Positions 44,253 to 52,889 of a stretch of 64,000 bases of DNA are shown here, piece by piece (position 1 is the stretch's first letter; the number at the start of each line of letters is the position of its first letter). The stretch spans positions 106,151 to 170,150 of the forward strand of contig JAAXIC010000017.1 in NCBI GenBank assembly GCA_012270555.1, read 5' to 3'. Under the pieces are notes generated by a model that searched no databases, was not told the origin of the DNA, and saw nothing but the letters and a program-made list of their open reading frames with translations. This DNA is from Chloroflexota bacterium (GTDB lineage: Bacteria > Chloroflexota > UBA11872 > VXOZ01). Position numbers and translations under genes: made by a program.

Positions 44253-44892
44253 CCTTGCGGGTTTTCCTACAAGCGGAGCACCAAGTGCCGGAGTGGAGCA
44301 ACGAGCGGTTGCACCCCATGACGATCTCGACGCGCGGCAACTCGTTGAGCAGATCGGAGTGCTGCTGGCGAGGCGGGGACATACGCTTGCCGTGGGAGAA
44401 ACTTCGGCGGGCGGCGCGCTTGCTTCGCTTATCCACGTCGTGCCGCTGAGTGAATCGTGGTTTCGTGGTGGCATTGTGCTGTACGCCGGGCGTGATGTTC
44501 CACTCGCGCAGAGCATTCGCGGCGTCGCAAGTTTCCACGGTGTGGTCAGCGAGGAGTATGTGGCAGCGCTGGCGGGGTTGGTGCAGCGCACGTTTGCGTG
44601 TGAGTGGGCGCTGGCGGAGAGTGGCATTGCCGGTCCTCAAATCGGACGCCGCTCAGCCAAGCCGGTGGGCATGGTGTGTCTCGCCGTCGCCGGCCCGAAG
44701 CCCTCACGAAACTTCACCCAAGCGCGGGGGACAAGCCTCCGCGCTACGGCGGACATGCTGGTGGGAGAAGAGCCGGTCTGGGCAACTACCCGCGTTCTCG
44801 TGGACAGTGGACGCAACGCAAATCAGCGACAGTTTGCCGTGGAAGCGCTACGTCTCTGCCTGCATGTGCTCGAAGCATATGTTGGAGAATAG
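44221..44892 (+). CDS. CinA-like protein (nicotinamide-nucleotide amidase domain only, divergent)
   Basis: Short CinA C-terminal/PncC-type protein of up to 223 residues, lacking the N-terminal CinA domain. The family's AESCTGG motif appears as GETSAGG, and GIAGPGGG as SGIAGPQIGRR, so active-site residues are altered while KPVGMVCLAV is kept. Start codon uncertain (GTG 44221, ATG 44224 or 44230); the domain itself begins ~30 residues in. It overlaps the end of selB by about 30 bases, indicating coupled translation. Function likely NMN deamidation or related amide hydrolysis if still active; otherwise unknown. Confidence 0.7.
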   Translation: MMGMSAPLPNNLAGFPTSGAPSAGVEQRAVAPHDDLDARQLVEQIGVLLARRGHTLAVGETSAGGALASLIHVVPLSESWFRGGIVLYAGRDVPLAQSIRGVASFHGVVSEEYVAALAGLVQRTFACEWALAESGIAGPQIGRRSAKPVGMVCLAVAGPKPSRNFTQARGTSLRATADMLVGEEPVWATTRVLVDSGRNANQRQFAVEALRLCLHVLEAYVGE

Positions 44893-44957
44893 TAGCGTTT
44901 GCACGTTTGACACGATAGTGGTAGAGTAAACGGCGTCGGACAACTGAAGAGTGGCGT

Positions 44958-45055
44958 GATAGGGGTGCCCGGGAGCCCGGGCTGAGACGAGAGACGCGAC
45001 TACGTCCTCACACCCTTGAACCTGATCAGGGTAATACCTGCGGAGGGAATGCACC
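44958..45055 (+). ncRNA. TPP riboswitch (THI element)
   Basis: Contains the consensus core GGGGTGCCC, GGGCTGAGA, ACCCTTGAACCTGATC and GGGTAATACCTGCGGAGGGAA in order with canonical spacing, and a variable P3 stem between. Binds thiamin pyrophosphate in the 5' leader of the NCS1 permease gene. Followed by a terminator hairpin, so repression is probably by premature termination. Confidence 0.95.
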
Positions 45056-45074
45056 GCTGAGCCTAGAATGCATG

Positions 45075-45106
45075 GGCGTGCTGAATCCGCAGCACGCCTG
45101 TTTTCG
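45075..45106 (+). terminator. intrinsic terminator of the TPP riboswitch expression platform
   Basis: Nine-pair stem GGCGTGCTG/CAGCACGCC with loop AATCCG, then TGTTTTCG, located between aptamer and start codon. When TPP is bound this stem would form and stop transcription. Confidence 0.85.
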
Positions 45107-45190
45107 TTAATAGGAGTGCCAAAGGAACTCCAGGCGATTTTGAATCCGTCATTCCGGCACGAGCCGGAATACACTAGGAGGTTTATTCCT

Positions 45191-46618
45191 ATGCTCGGAT
45201 CACTATCCAAGATTCTCCCCAGGGTCGAAATACCACCGGAGAGGGGTCCGGAACCCGTACCTCCCTCAGAGCAACAGATGACATTTCGGCAGCACTTTGT
45301 GCTGTGGTTCAACCTCGGGATCGGCTTGCTCGTAATCCTCACCGGCGCATTGTTGGTGTTGCCCGCGGAAGACCACGGCTTGGGCATGGCGCCCCGGCAG
45401 GCGCTGCTGGCCGTCATTGTCGGCAGCGCAATTGGGGTCTTCCTGCTGGCACTCATGTCGTATGCCGGTGCGCGCGTGCACGTACCGACCATGGTGCTGC
45501 TGCGACCCGTGCTGGGAATTCGCGGCTCATACGTCCCCAGTTTCCTTAATTTTCTCCAACTCGTGGGTTGGACGGCGTTCGAACTGTGGGCCATGGCGTG
45601 GGCGGCCAATCACGTTGCGAAGACCATATTTGGCTTCGACGCGTACATCCTCTGGCTGCTGATCTTTGCCGTGATTTGTACCTCGTTTGCCCTGGGCGGA
45701 CCCATTGTCGTGGTGCGCCAGTGGATGGAAAAATTCGGCATCTGGGTTATGACCGCGGCGTCGCTGTGGTTGACCTACTCCATTGTCAGCAGTTTCAATC
45801 TCGGCGACGTACTTGCTCAAACGAGTACCGATGGCGCGCCCTTCTGGGTAGGAATAGACCTCGTCATAGCCATGCCGATTTCCTGGATACCGCTCATTGC
45901 GGACTACAGCCGCTTTGGCAGGAGTGAAGGGGGCGCGTTTGCCGGCACGTGGTTGGGCTACTTCCTGGCGAACTCTTGGTTCTATGGGCTCGGCGTCTTG
46001 CTGGTAGCTACCGTGACTCTCGGAGATATGAGTAATCCTGCCGTAGCTATTGCGGGTGCGATTATTGTCTTTACCGCCGGCTGGCTGGCGCTGCTGGCCA
46101 CCTTGGCCGTGGAGACTGATCAGGCCTTTGCCGACATTTACTCAGCAGCCGTCACCGCCCAGAACGTCTTCTCGCGCATCCCGCAACGGGTCTTCGTCGT
46201 GATTGTCGCGTTGATTGGGCTTGTTTTGGCGTCATTCCTGAATATGGTGACCTATGAAATCTTCATGCTGCTCATCGGTTCCGTCTTCATCTCACTCTTC
46301 GGCGTGATGGCGGCGGACTTCTTTGTCGTGCGGCGGCAAGAGTACGAAACGGCCGACCTTACTTCGCGTGAAGGCGCCTACTGGTACCTGGGCGGCGTGA
46401 ACTGGCTGGCACTGGTCTGCTGGGCGGCCGGGGTCAGTTTCTATCACTTGTTAAACCCCAATCTCTTGAGCAATTTCGTGGATGGCGTGCAGGGCCTGGC
46501 ACCGGAGATATTGACCGGCTATGGCGGTTCTTTGCCTTCATTCATCTTGGCATTCGTGCTCTATGCGGTGCTGAGTCAGCTATTGCTGCGGCGTAACGCT
46601 GAGGAAGGATTGAGCTAA
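45191..46618 (+). CDS. NCS1-family permease under TPP control (CytX-like; HMP/thiamine precursor transport)
   Basis: Nucleobase:cation symporter-1 (purine-cytosine permease) protein of 475 residues with about 12 hydrophobic segments. Opening GNFFALWFNLGIG-like stretch HFVLWFNLGIGLLVI, then GARVHVPTMVLLRP, WLPIADYSRFG-like WIPLIADYSRFG, typical of the CodB/CytX group. ATG at 45191 preceded by AGGAGG at ideal spacing; upstream in-frame codons overlap the terminator and are not translated. A TPP riboswitch in front strongly suggests transport of hydroxymethylpyrimidine or thiamine rather than cytosine, as known for CytX. Integral cytoplasmic membrane. Confidence 0.9.
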   Translation: MLGSLSKILPRVEIPPERGPEPVPPSEQQMTFRQHFVLWFNLGIGLLVILTGALLVLPAEDHGLGMAPRQALLAVIVGSAIGVFLLALMSYAGARVHVPTMVLLRPVLGIRGSYVPSFLNFLQLVGWTAFELWAMAWAANHVAKTIFGFDAYILWLLIFAVICTSFALGGPIVVVRQWMEKFGIWVMTAASLWLTYSIVSSFNLGDVLAQTSTDGAPFWVGIDLVIAMPISWIPLIADYSRFGRSEGGAFAGTWLGYFLANSWFYGLGVLLVATVTLGDMSNPAVAIAGAIIVFTAGWLALLATLAVETDQAFADIYSAAVTAQNVFSRIPQRVFVVIVALIGLVLASFLNMVTYEIFMLLIGSVFISLFGVMAADFFVVRRQEYETADLTSREGAYWYLGGVNWLALVCWAAGVSFYHLLNPNLLSNFVDGVQGLAPEILTGYGGSLPSFILAFVLYAVLSQLLLRRNAEEGLS

Positions 46619-46652
46619 ATCCTTCCTCTAGACAGTCTTGTTGAAGCCCCCG

Positions 46653-46787
46653 CGCCGTTCGCCCTGAGCTTGTCGAAGGGTGAACGGCGGAAGCGGCAGG
46701 CAAGTGGGTCACGCTCTCCGTCCGTACTTCGACAAGGGCTTTCTTAAAGCCCAGGCTTCGCGCAGCCCTCAGCACGAACGGAGAGCG
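46653..46787. repeat. TTCGACARGCTCAG-family repeats with long inverted arms
   Basis: Inverted copy at 46653-46688 and an extended element at 46718-46787 with CTCTCCGT and ACGGAGAG arms and an inner GGGCTTTC/AAAGCCC stem. Fills the gap between the permease and the convergent pterin dehydratase gene. Confidence 0.7.
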
Positions 46788-46887
46788 TTTTTTCGGCTGG
46801 AATCTGAGCTTCATCTGGCCGAAGCGTATCGTTCTCACTTACAAAGGTGTGGGATTGGTCCGCGCGTAGAAGGCGCGTATAGGCCTG

Positions 46888-47232
46888 TTATCCGCTCTCG
46901 TATATCGCGTCGGTCTTGGCCGCCATGATGAAGTCGTTGCGGTGCAGTCCCTTGATCTTGTGCGTCCACCACGTCACCGTCACGCTCCCCCACTCGGTGA
47001 GGAGCGCGGGGTGATGGCCTTCGTCTTCCGCAATCTCCCCAACCGCGTTCGTGAACGCCAGCGCCTGGACAAAGTTCTTAAATCTGTAGACCCGCTCTAA
47101 TTGCGGGATTCCCCGGCGCTCTTCCAGATGCCACTCCGGGATCTGGGGCTGCAACTCCGCAATCTCCTCGGCTGTCACCTGCGGCGCACCCTTGCGGCAG
47201 GCCACGCACTTCTCTGCTGTTAGCGAGGCCAT
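46888..47232 (-). CDS. phhB: 4a-hydroxytetrahydrobiopterin dehydratase (pterin-4-alpha-carbinolamine dehydratase)
   Basis: Regenerates the pterin cofactor after aromatic hydroxylation, 114 residues. Starts with the typical [16 protein letters not shown] and holds the active-site motif [10 protein letters not shown] followed by W-H and a late Asp in HRNDF. AAGGAGGGGAGC precedes the ATG at 47232, a very strong ribosome binding site; the upstream ATG at 47316 is rejected. No phenylalanine hydroxylase gene is seen nearby, so it may serve molybdopterin or other pterin metabolism. Cytoplasmic. Confidence 0.92.
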   Translation of the reverse strand: MASLTAEKCVACRKGAPQVTAEEIAELQPQIPEWHLEERRGIPQLERVYRFKNFVQALAFTNAVGEIAEDEGHHPALLTEWGSVTVTWWTHKIKGLHRNDFIMAAKTDAIYESG

Positions 47233-47563
47233 GCTCCCCTCCTTTCTGGCTTTTATCTTGTTTGCATTTGAAATCCATTTAGTTCTCCAACGGGTTGTTT
47301 TCAGCATAGCAAACAAGCGTGAAAGGAGGGCAATCTGTATTGCTTTAACCCTAGCTGCGCAAGACTCGAAAGCGAACGATAGGTCCAGAAACGTAGACCA
47401 TTACATAAACGCAGTGAATCGCTTTAGAGCAAGAATTCTTCACTAGTGCATCATTCAGTAAGCACAGATCGGTTAGTTCCATGGAGACTTGTCAGTGTTA
47501 ATCTGCAGGAGTAAACTTCCGGTAGGTAAAACGTGTTGCATCTAATCTTGAGGAGGGGTACCG
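47233..47563. other. intergenic region between divergent phhB and a solute-binding gene
   Basis: 331 AT-richer bases with no gene or dispersed repeat. Both promoters should lie here; AGGAGGGG at its right end is the ribosome binding site of the solute-binding gene. Confidence 0.5.
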
Positions 47564-48937
47564 ATGCGTCTCAATCAACTTACACGCCGGCGTGTCCTTG
47601 GTGGCGTGCTCGGAGGCAGCGGCGCGCTGCTGCTGGCGGCGTGCGGACAGGCCACGATGACGGGCGAACCGCAGGAGCAGATGGCTGAGAAACCGGCGGA
47701 AGAGGCTAAACCGGCAGAGCCGGAAACTGTCACGCTCAATGTGATTTGCTATACGGAAGCGCAGGGCGGCGACTATGAGCGTTCGATTGCCGGCTACCGG
47801 GCGGAGGTCGGCACAGACATCGATCTTTCGATCGATGTCACGGCCTGGGCGGAGTACTGGCCGAAGCTCAAGACTTCCGCCGCCGCGGGTACGCCGTTCG
47901 ACGTGATGATCATGAACGGCCCCAACATCATGTTCCACGCGGCGAACAATATCCTCTATGACCTTTCCCCTTACGTTGCCGCCGACAACATTGACATGCT
48001 GGAGACGTTCCCGGCCTATCTCGTGAACGTCTACACGTTGTTCGGCAAGGTCTGGGGTCTGCCGAATTTCCACGCCACCATCGGCATGTATTACAACCGC
48101 GAGCATCTGGGCGAGGCGGGCCTCGACGAGCCGGCGGAGGACTGGACGTTCGACGACTGGTTGGAGATGTCGCAGAAGCTCACCATCCGCCAGGGTGAAA
48201 CGCCGGAACGCTGGGGCACGTACGTGTCGGTCTGGGGGCAGACCGAAGGGTACAACTACGTCCTGGCAAACGGCGGTGAAATCTTGAACCAGGAGAAAAC
48301 GGAGTTTCTCTTTGGGCAACCCGCCGGGCTGGAAGCGTTCAATTTCATGCACGGTCTCATTCACCAGCATGGTGTCGCGCCCACGCGACCGGAGGCCTCC
48401 GACGCCGGCGGCAAGCGCAACATGTTCCATAATGGCTTGCTGACGTTCCGCGCCAGTGGGCCCTGGGAATTTGGCCATCTCGCGCCGCTGGACCACATCA
48501 ACTGGGGTGTGCAGTACCTGCCGCGAAACGTCCGCCAAGCCAACGTGGTGCACGGCTCGTCCTTCGCGGCCGGCGACCAAGTGAAGACGCCCGACCACTC
48601 GTGGGCTTTCATCAAGTACGCCACCACGTCGGACACCGGCGAGGCCTCTACTGCCGAGTTCACCATGCCCGGCAGTTGGAAGGGCTCCCGCAATTGGACC
48701 GCCAACAACGACTTCCCCGAACTGGCCCAGAAGTTCCTCGACTCCATGGACTGGGGCTTCGACTATCCGCAGTCGTATTCCACCCTGGAGTGGAACTCCG
48801 CTATTCCGGCCGAACTCAATAAGGCCGTGGACAACGAGGTGACCATGGATGAAGCCGTTGCCACCGCCGTCGCTATCGGCAACAAGATTCTCGATGAGGA
48901 GCAGGTAGAGCTAAGGCGGCTGGGTGTCATCAGCTAG
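47564..48937 (+). CDS. extracellular solute-binding lipoprotein, family 1 (Tat-type), third orphan copy
   Basis: Substrate-binding protein of 457 residues with twin-arginine LTRRRVLGG and lipobox LLAACG (Cys ~27), then an acidic linker. The mature part has type-1 features (IMNGPNIM, IGMYYNREHLGEAGL, TWGTYVSVWG-like). AGGAGGGG precedes the ATG. It is only distantly related to the 28-31 kb paralogues. No permease follows; a strong hairpin does. Binds probably a sugar or polyol; substrate unknown. Confidence 0.88.
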   Translation: MRLNQLTRRRVLGGVLGGSGALLLAACGQATMTGEPQEQMAEKPAEEAKPAEPETVTLNVICYTEAQGGDYERSIAGYRAEVGTDIDLSIDVTAWAEYWPKLKTSAAAGTPFDVMIMNGPNIMFHAANNILYDLSPYVAADNIDMLETFPAYLVNVYTLFGKVWGLPNFHATIGMYYNREHLGEAGLDEPAEDWTFDDWLEMSQKLTIRQGETPERWGTYVSVWGQTEGYNYVLANGGEILNQEKTEFLFGQPAGLEAFNFMHGLIHQHGVAPTRPEASDAGGKRNMFHNGLLTFRASGPWEFGHLAPLDHINWGVQYLPRNVRQANVVHGSSFAAGDQVKTPDHSWAFIKYATTSDTGEASTAEFTMPGSWKGSRNWTANNDFPELAQKFLDSMDWGFDYPQSYSTLEWNSAIPAELNKAVDNEVTMDEAVATAVAIGNKILDEEQVELRRLGVIS

Positions 48938-48959
48938 CAGCGTGGGCCTAGAGCCAATT

Positions 48960-48995
48960 GTACAGAGGCGCTCCGAATAGGAAGCGCCTCTGTAC
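48960..48995 (+). terminator. terminator-like hairpin after the third solute-binding gene
   Basis: A perfect 13-base-pair stem, GTACAGAGGCGCT paired with its complement, with a 10-base loop, 20 bases past the stop codon. The tail GCTTAA is not strongly U-rich. Confidence 0.6.
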
Positions 48996-49064
48996 GCTTA
49001 ATGGCCGCAGGCCTTCAAAGAGGGCGCTGCCGGGCAGGCGCGGCGCGTTTGCCCTGTCACGGAG

Positions 49065-49877
49065 CTAAACCCGCCGCCTGAACATCCACGTGGCCACCGG
49101 CATGGCAATCACGATGATGCCAACGCACCAGAAGAGCGCCAGCCAGCCGCTATTGCCAATCGGCGTGCCGACCATCCAGGCGCGCATAGCTTCGATGACG
49201 TGGGTAACCGGTTGGTTCTCGGCAAAGATGCGCAGCACCGTCGGCATGCTGCCGGTGGGCACGAAGGCGCTGCTGGCAAAGGTGAGCGGCATCAGCACCA
49301 TGAAGCCGGACCACTGCGCGGCCTCCAGCGACTTGACAACCATACCTAATATCGCCGATATCCAGGAAATTGCCAGGGTAAAGAGCAGCAGCAGGCCAAG
49401 TACCAGCAGCCACTCGGCGGGGTCAGCCGTGGGGCGAAAGCCAACGAGAAAACTCGCCGCGAGCATTATGAGAGCCGATATGGTGTTGCGCACGAGATCG
49501 GCGATGACGTGTGCCGCGAGCAGCGCGGAACTCGCCATCGGCAGCGCGCGGAAACGGTCCACAATACCCTTCTGAAGGTCCACTAACACGCTGAAGGTGG
49601 TTGTATTCGCCCCGAAAGCCGCGGTCTGCACCAAGATTCCCGCCACGAGAAAATTGACATAACTTGTCTCGCCCGTGTTGATGGCGCCGCCAAAGACGTA
49701 GCGAAAGAGCAACAAGAACATTACGGGCATGAGGAAGGTTGAGAGCAACTGATCGATGTTGCGTAAGATGTGCGTGAGGCTGCGTTTCGTCAGCACCCAG
49801 TAGTTATCAAGCGTCCAGAAGATCTCCGGACGGGCCTCCGTTTGGGTGTCGGCAAGCAGAGAGACCGATTGCTTCAT
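49065..49877 (-). CDS. ABC-2 type transporter permease (DrrB-like)
   Basis: Membrane subunit of a daunorubicin-resistance-type exporter, 270 residues with about six hydrophobic segments and the ABC-2 motif in its second half. Its ATG overlaps the stop of the ATPase gene by four bases (ATGA), so translation is coupled. A short polar N-terminus precedes the first helix near residue 40. Exports a drug, lipid or antibiotic-like compound; substrate unknown. Confidence 0.88.
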   Translation of the reverse strand: MKQSVSLLADTQTEARPEIFWTLDNYWVLTKRSLTHILRNIDQLLSTFLMPVMFLLLFRYVFGGAINTGETSYVNFLVAGILVQTAAFGANTTTFSVLVDLQKGIVDRFRALPMASSALLAAHVIADLVRNTISALIMLAASFLVGFRPTADPAEWLLVLGLLLLFTLAISWISAILGMVVKSLEAAQWSGFMVLMPLTFASSAFVPTGSMPTVLRIFAENQPVTHVIEAMRAWMVGTPIGNSGWLALFWCVGIIVIAMPVATWMFRRRV

Positions 49878-50902
49878 TGCGTCTTCTTCTCCTGATATTC
49901 TTCTCCATTGTTGTTTGCTTGTGGCGTAGCCGCAGCCCCGGTGAGCGTGAGAAAGACATCGTCCAGGGTGGGACGATGCAGCGAGACGTTTTCCACTTCT
50001 ACGTCGGCGTCTTCCAGGCGTTGCAGCACCTCTTTCAACTCGTGAACGCCGCGTTGGCTGGCGATGCTCAGCAAACGCCGCTTGCTATCCAGGTGCAGGG
50101 CTTGGCCGTCCAGCGTTTGCTCCGCCCTTACGAAATCACTCGATGCGGCAATGGTGAGATCCAAGCGTGCAGTGCCGATGCGTTCCTTCAATTCGTCCGC
50201 TGTCCCGGCCGCAATTATGGCGCCATGATCGATGACGACGATTTGGTCAGCTAGCTGGTCCGCTTCCTCCATGTACTGCGTCGTCAGCAGGATGGTCACG
50301 TCGCTGGCGGAGAGCCGCTTGATCATCTCCCAGAGCGCCAGCCGGCTGCGGGGATCGAGTCCGGTGGTGGGTTCGTCCAGGAAGAGCACGGGCGGCGAGG
50401 CGATCAGGCTCATGGCGAGATCGAGGCGGCGGCGCATCCCGCCCGAGTAGGTTTTCACGCGGCGCCGGGCCGCGTCGGTGAGCTCGAAGAGTTCGAGGAG
50501 GTCGCGGGTGCGCTTCTTCGTGTCAGCTCGGCTCAGGCGGTAGAGCCGCCCCAGCATCAGCAAGTTCTCTTCGCCGGTCAGATATTCGTCCACCGCCGCG
50601 TACTGGCCCGTGAGCCCAATGCTCTTGCGCACCTGTCCCGCTTCACGCGTTACGTCATGGCCGTTCACGACCGCAGTGCCCCCATCGGGCGGGAGCAAAG
50701 TGCTCAATATGCGAATCATCGTCGTCTTGCCGGCGCCGTTCGGACCCAGCAGCGCCAAGATGCTCCCGCGCTCGACGGCGAGGTCGATGCCCTTGAGCAC
50801 CTCGAGCTCCTTGAAGGACTTGCGCAGCCCAGTAACGACGATCGCGTCTTTCTGGGTAGCGGTATCCGCATTCACGGCAGACGGAGCGAGGCTTTCTATC
50901 AT
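49874..50902 (-). CDS. ABC transporter ATP-binding protein (DrrA-like)
   Basis: ATPase subunit, 342 residues. Walker A GPNGAGKTT (about residues 54-62), signature YSGGMRRRLDLA, Walker B VLFLDEPTTGLD, and switch TTQYMEEADQLAD. The C-terminal domain with GVHELKEVLQRLEDADVEVENVS is typical of DrrA. AAGGAATTGCA precedes the ATG. Forms the exporter with the downstream permease. Self-resistance to a natural product is the classical role, but no biosynthetic cluster is seen nearby. Confidence 0.9.
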   Translation of the reverse strand: MIESLAPSAVNADTATQKDAIVVTGLRKSFKELEVLKGIDLAVERGSILALLGPNGAGKTTMIRILSTLLPPDGGTAVVNGHDVTREAGQVRKSIGLTGQYAAVDEYLTGEENLLMLGRLYRLSRADTKKRTRDLLELFELTDAARRRVKTYSGGMRRRLDLAMSLIASPPVLFLDEPTTGLDPRSRLALWEMIKRLSASDVTILLTTQYMEEADQLADQIVVIDHGAIIAAGTADELKERIGTARLDLTIAASSDFVRAEQTLDGQALHLDSKRRLLSIASQRGVHELKEVLQRLEDADVEVENVSLHRPTLDDVFLTLTGAAATPQANNNGEEYQEKKTQ

Positions 50903-51247
50903 TGCAATTCCTTACGTGAGATGTGTGCTGGTTCGTAGGAGGACACGTTCTATAATTCGATCCGGTTGAGAAAAGGCAACCCGCGCCCAGAGAACGTGAG
51001 CAAACGTGCAGTGAGGAGTAGCATTTTCACCTGGGTTCCCGACACCTTACAGGATTAATAGGCATGCGCTCTTAGGTTGTTCCGACGCGTTTCCCTACGA
51101 AGCCTCTGTGTAACTCTGTGGGACAGTTGGCATTGGCTGATGGGTATTGATTTCCCCTCACCCCGGCCCTCTCCCCAAGGAGAGGGTGTAAATCCTTCGC
51201 TTCCAGCATTAGTTGCGCAAAGGTCTCACTCGGTGGGGAAGTGCGCA
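50903..51247. other. intergenic region with a CTCACCC-family repeat
   Basis: 345 bases between the DrrA-like and YdeI-like genes, both on the minus strand. Contains one CTCACCCCGGCCCTCTCCC copy (51153-51187) and no gene. Confidence 0.6.
51153..51187. repeat. CTCACCCCGGCCCTCTCCC-family repeat
   Basis: Consensus left arm followed by CCAAGGAGAGGG, forming a short stem. Confidence 0.7.
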
Positions 51248-51808
51248 TTACGTTTTCTCGGTAAGCTCTTTGGCATAGCCGAATGTCTTGTTCTGGGCGG
51301 TCATCTTGACGAGATTGTTCAGGCGTTTCGTGAACTCCTCCGGTCGGTTGCGCGCCGTATGGATGAATGCCACGCGGATGCGTTGGTAATCCTCCGGGAA
51401 GGCTTGGAAGTTTTGCCACGTTTGCGCGTCTTGTTGCAGGGCTGCCGCGATATCCGGCGGAATATCGAACGGTTCATCCAATTGCACGCCCTGTGCGGCG
51501 GCAAGCCCGGCCGGGGTCATCTTGCCTTGGGCAATGAGTTTGCGCATACGCACTTTATTTGCCTCCGACCAGTTGCTGCCCGGCTTGCGGGGCGAGAACC
51601 GCTGGGCGAAGCGCTCCTCGTCGATGCCCTTTTGCTGGCTGTCTACCCAGCCAAAGCAGAGCGCCTCTTCCACGGCGTCGTTATAGGAGACGCGGGGCTT
51701 GCCGGTGGCCTTGCGGTAATAGACGAGCCAGATTTCCTTGGCGTCGGCGTGGTGCTCATGCAGCCAGGCCCGCCACTCGTCTCTATGCTTAGCGTAGAAG
51801 GTATCCAT
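51248..51808 (-). CDS. YdeI/OmpD-associated family protein
   Basis: Protein of 186 residues resembling the bacteriocin-protection YdeI/OmpD-associated family. Opening FYAKHRDEWRAWLHEHHADAKEIWLVYYRK, split here, has the conserved W-x-W-L and the block SYNDAVEEALCFGWVDSQ with GID, then RFSPRKPGSNWSEANKVR, all family hallmarks. Probably cytoplasmic despite the family name. Its molecular role is not established. Ribosome binding site weak. Confidence 0.85.
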   Translation of the reverse strand: MDTFYAKHRDEWRAWLHEHHADAKEIWLVYYRKATGKPRVSYNDAVEEALCFGWVDSQQKGIDEERFAQRFSPRKPGSNWSEANKVRMRKLIAQGKMTPAGLAAAQGVQLDEPFDIPPDIAAALQQDAQTWQNFQAFPEDYQRIRVAFIHTARNRPEEFTKRLNNLVKMTAQNKTFGYAKELTEKT

Positions 51809-51906
51809 AATTCAGTGTTCCGTTAGCGGTACGTGTGCTTGGACGGTACGGTTTTGCAGACGCGACGTTGAAGGGCTCCGCTTTCCCGGTAGCGCAGGCC
51901 CTTCGG

Positions 51907-51940
51907 CCCTTCGACAAGCTCAGGACAGGCAGGCTCAGGG
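51907..51940. repeat. TTCGACARGCTCAG-family repeat
   Basis: CCTTCGACAAGCTCAGGACA followed by GGCAGGCTCAGGG, with GGTAGCGCAGG close upstream. Confidence 0.65.
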
Positions 51941-52040
51941 CACGTTTGCGACCTGCGACAGCGTGGCGCAATGGTTATCTTTAATGCTGCGCCTTTCCTT
52001 CGTGGCAGTGCCTTCGAAGATTGACACCCTCATCTCCAGA

Positions 52041-52262
52041 CCTCACCCCGGCCCTCTCCCCTAGGAGACCTTCGGATAACCCATGCGCCAAGACCCCCTC
52101 ACCCTAACCCTCTCCCCCAGGAGAGGGAACTTTGTCGGCTTCGCATTCAAGTTGTTAAGCTATCTGCTCCCTCTTCCCAGGGGAGGGAACTGGAGCCGCT
52201 CCGCGTTCACGTGGCTCCGCATTCTGCACCCTCTCCCACTGGGAGAGGGCCGGGGTGAGGGG
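52041..52262. repeat. cluster of CTCACCCCGGCCCTCTCCC-family repeats
   Basis: Copies at 52041-52066, 52094-52129, 52166-52190 and an inverted one at 52228-52262. Four elements in 222 bases, the densest cluster in the window; direct and inverted copies could pair. Confidence 0.7.
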
Positions 52263-52394
52263 AAACTTTCACCGTTCCAGCCTTATGCCACATGCTTATC
52301 AGAGTTACACAAAGCTCTCCGCAGGGAGAGGGAGACGGTATCGCAGTGACAGCGACGTTCCCTTGAGTGCAGCAGCATTGTGCCGCAAGGGTAA

Positions 52395-52889
52395 CTATTC
52401 CACGTCGTCGGCAGGCTGTTCCGGCGCAGGCTCGATGAGAGCGAGGGGCTGGCCGTATTCAACCGGCTGCCGCGATTCCACCAGGAAGCGCTCCAAGGTG
52501 CCAGCAAACGGCGCGTGGACTTCATTGAGCACGTTGAGCACCTCGATGTAGCCCAGCAACTGCCCCTCCTCTACCACTGCGCCTTCATCAACAACCGGAA
52601 GTTGTTCCTGGCTGCGGCTGCGGGAAAAGACTCCGACTCTCCCCGCGTGCACAACGTGCAACTCCGGCTCGGTCTCTGTCGCGGCCGGCGGGGGGGATGA
52701 CGAGACCACCGACAGCGTTTGGGCCGTGCGCTTGATTGCCACGCGCACGCCGTCGTGTTCAAGCGATAGCTCTTCCACGTCGGAGCCGCTGATGAGTTCG
52801 ATGAGCGGCTTCAGGCGCTCATCGATGACCTGGGACAGCGGCGTGGCTTGCCCGTCCGTTTGTTCCTGCTGTTCATCGGGACTGCTCAC
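52395..52889 (-). CDS. biotin carboxyl carrier protein-like (AccB-type) lacking the biotinyl lysine
   Basis: BCCP-type protein of 164 residues. N-terminal acidic part, a Pro-rich linker around residues 64-75, and a C-terminal biotinyl/lipoyl-like domain with VDEGAVVEEGQLLGYIE and NEVHAPFAGTLERFLV. The normal attachment motif EAMKM appears as EVLNV (116-120), so Asn119 occupies the position of the biotinylated Lys. It starts with GTG overlapping the efp stop (GTGA), as in the classic efp-accB pair. It therefore probably cannot carry biotin; roles could be structural, lost function, or a different carrier. accC is not seen downstream. Confidence 0.85.
   Translation of the reverse strand: MSSPDEQQEQTDGQATPLSQVIDERLKPLIELISGSDVEELSLEHDGVRVAIKRTAQTLSVVSSSPPPAATETEPELHVVHAGRVGVFSRSRSQEQLPVVDEGAVVEEGQLLGYIEVLNVLNEVHAPFAGTLERFLVESRQPVEYGQPLALIEPAPEQPADDVE

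Larger units (their letters stand above)
51809..52394. other. intergenic region rich in CTC-type repeats
   Basis: 586 bases without a supported gene. Contains one TTCGACARGCTCAG copy (51907-51940) and at least four CTCACCC-family copies in both orientations (52041-52262). Confidence 0.6.

Noticed and set aside
45068..45190. Extended N-terminus of the NCS1 permease
   Set aside because: It would overlap the riboswitch terminator; ATG at 45191 has an ideal AGGAGG.
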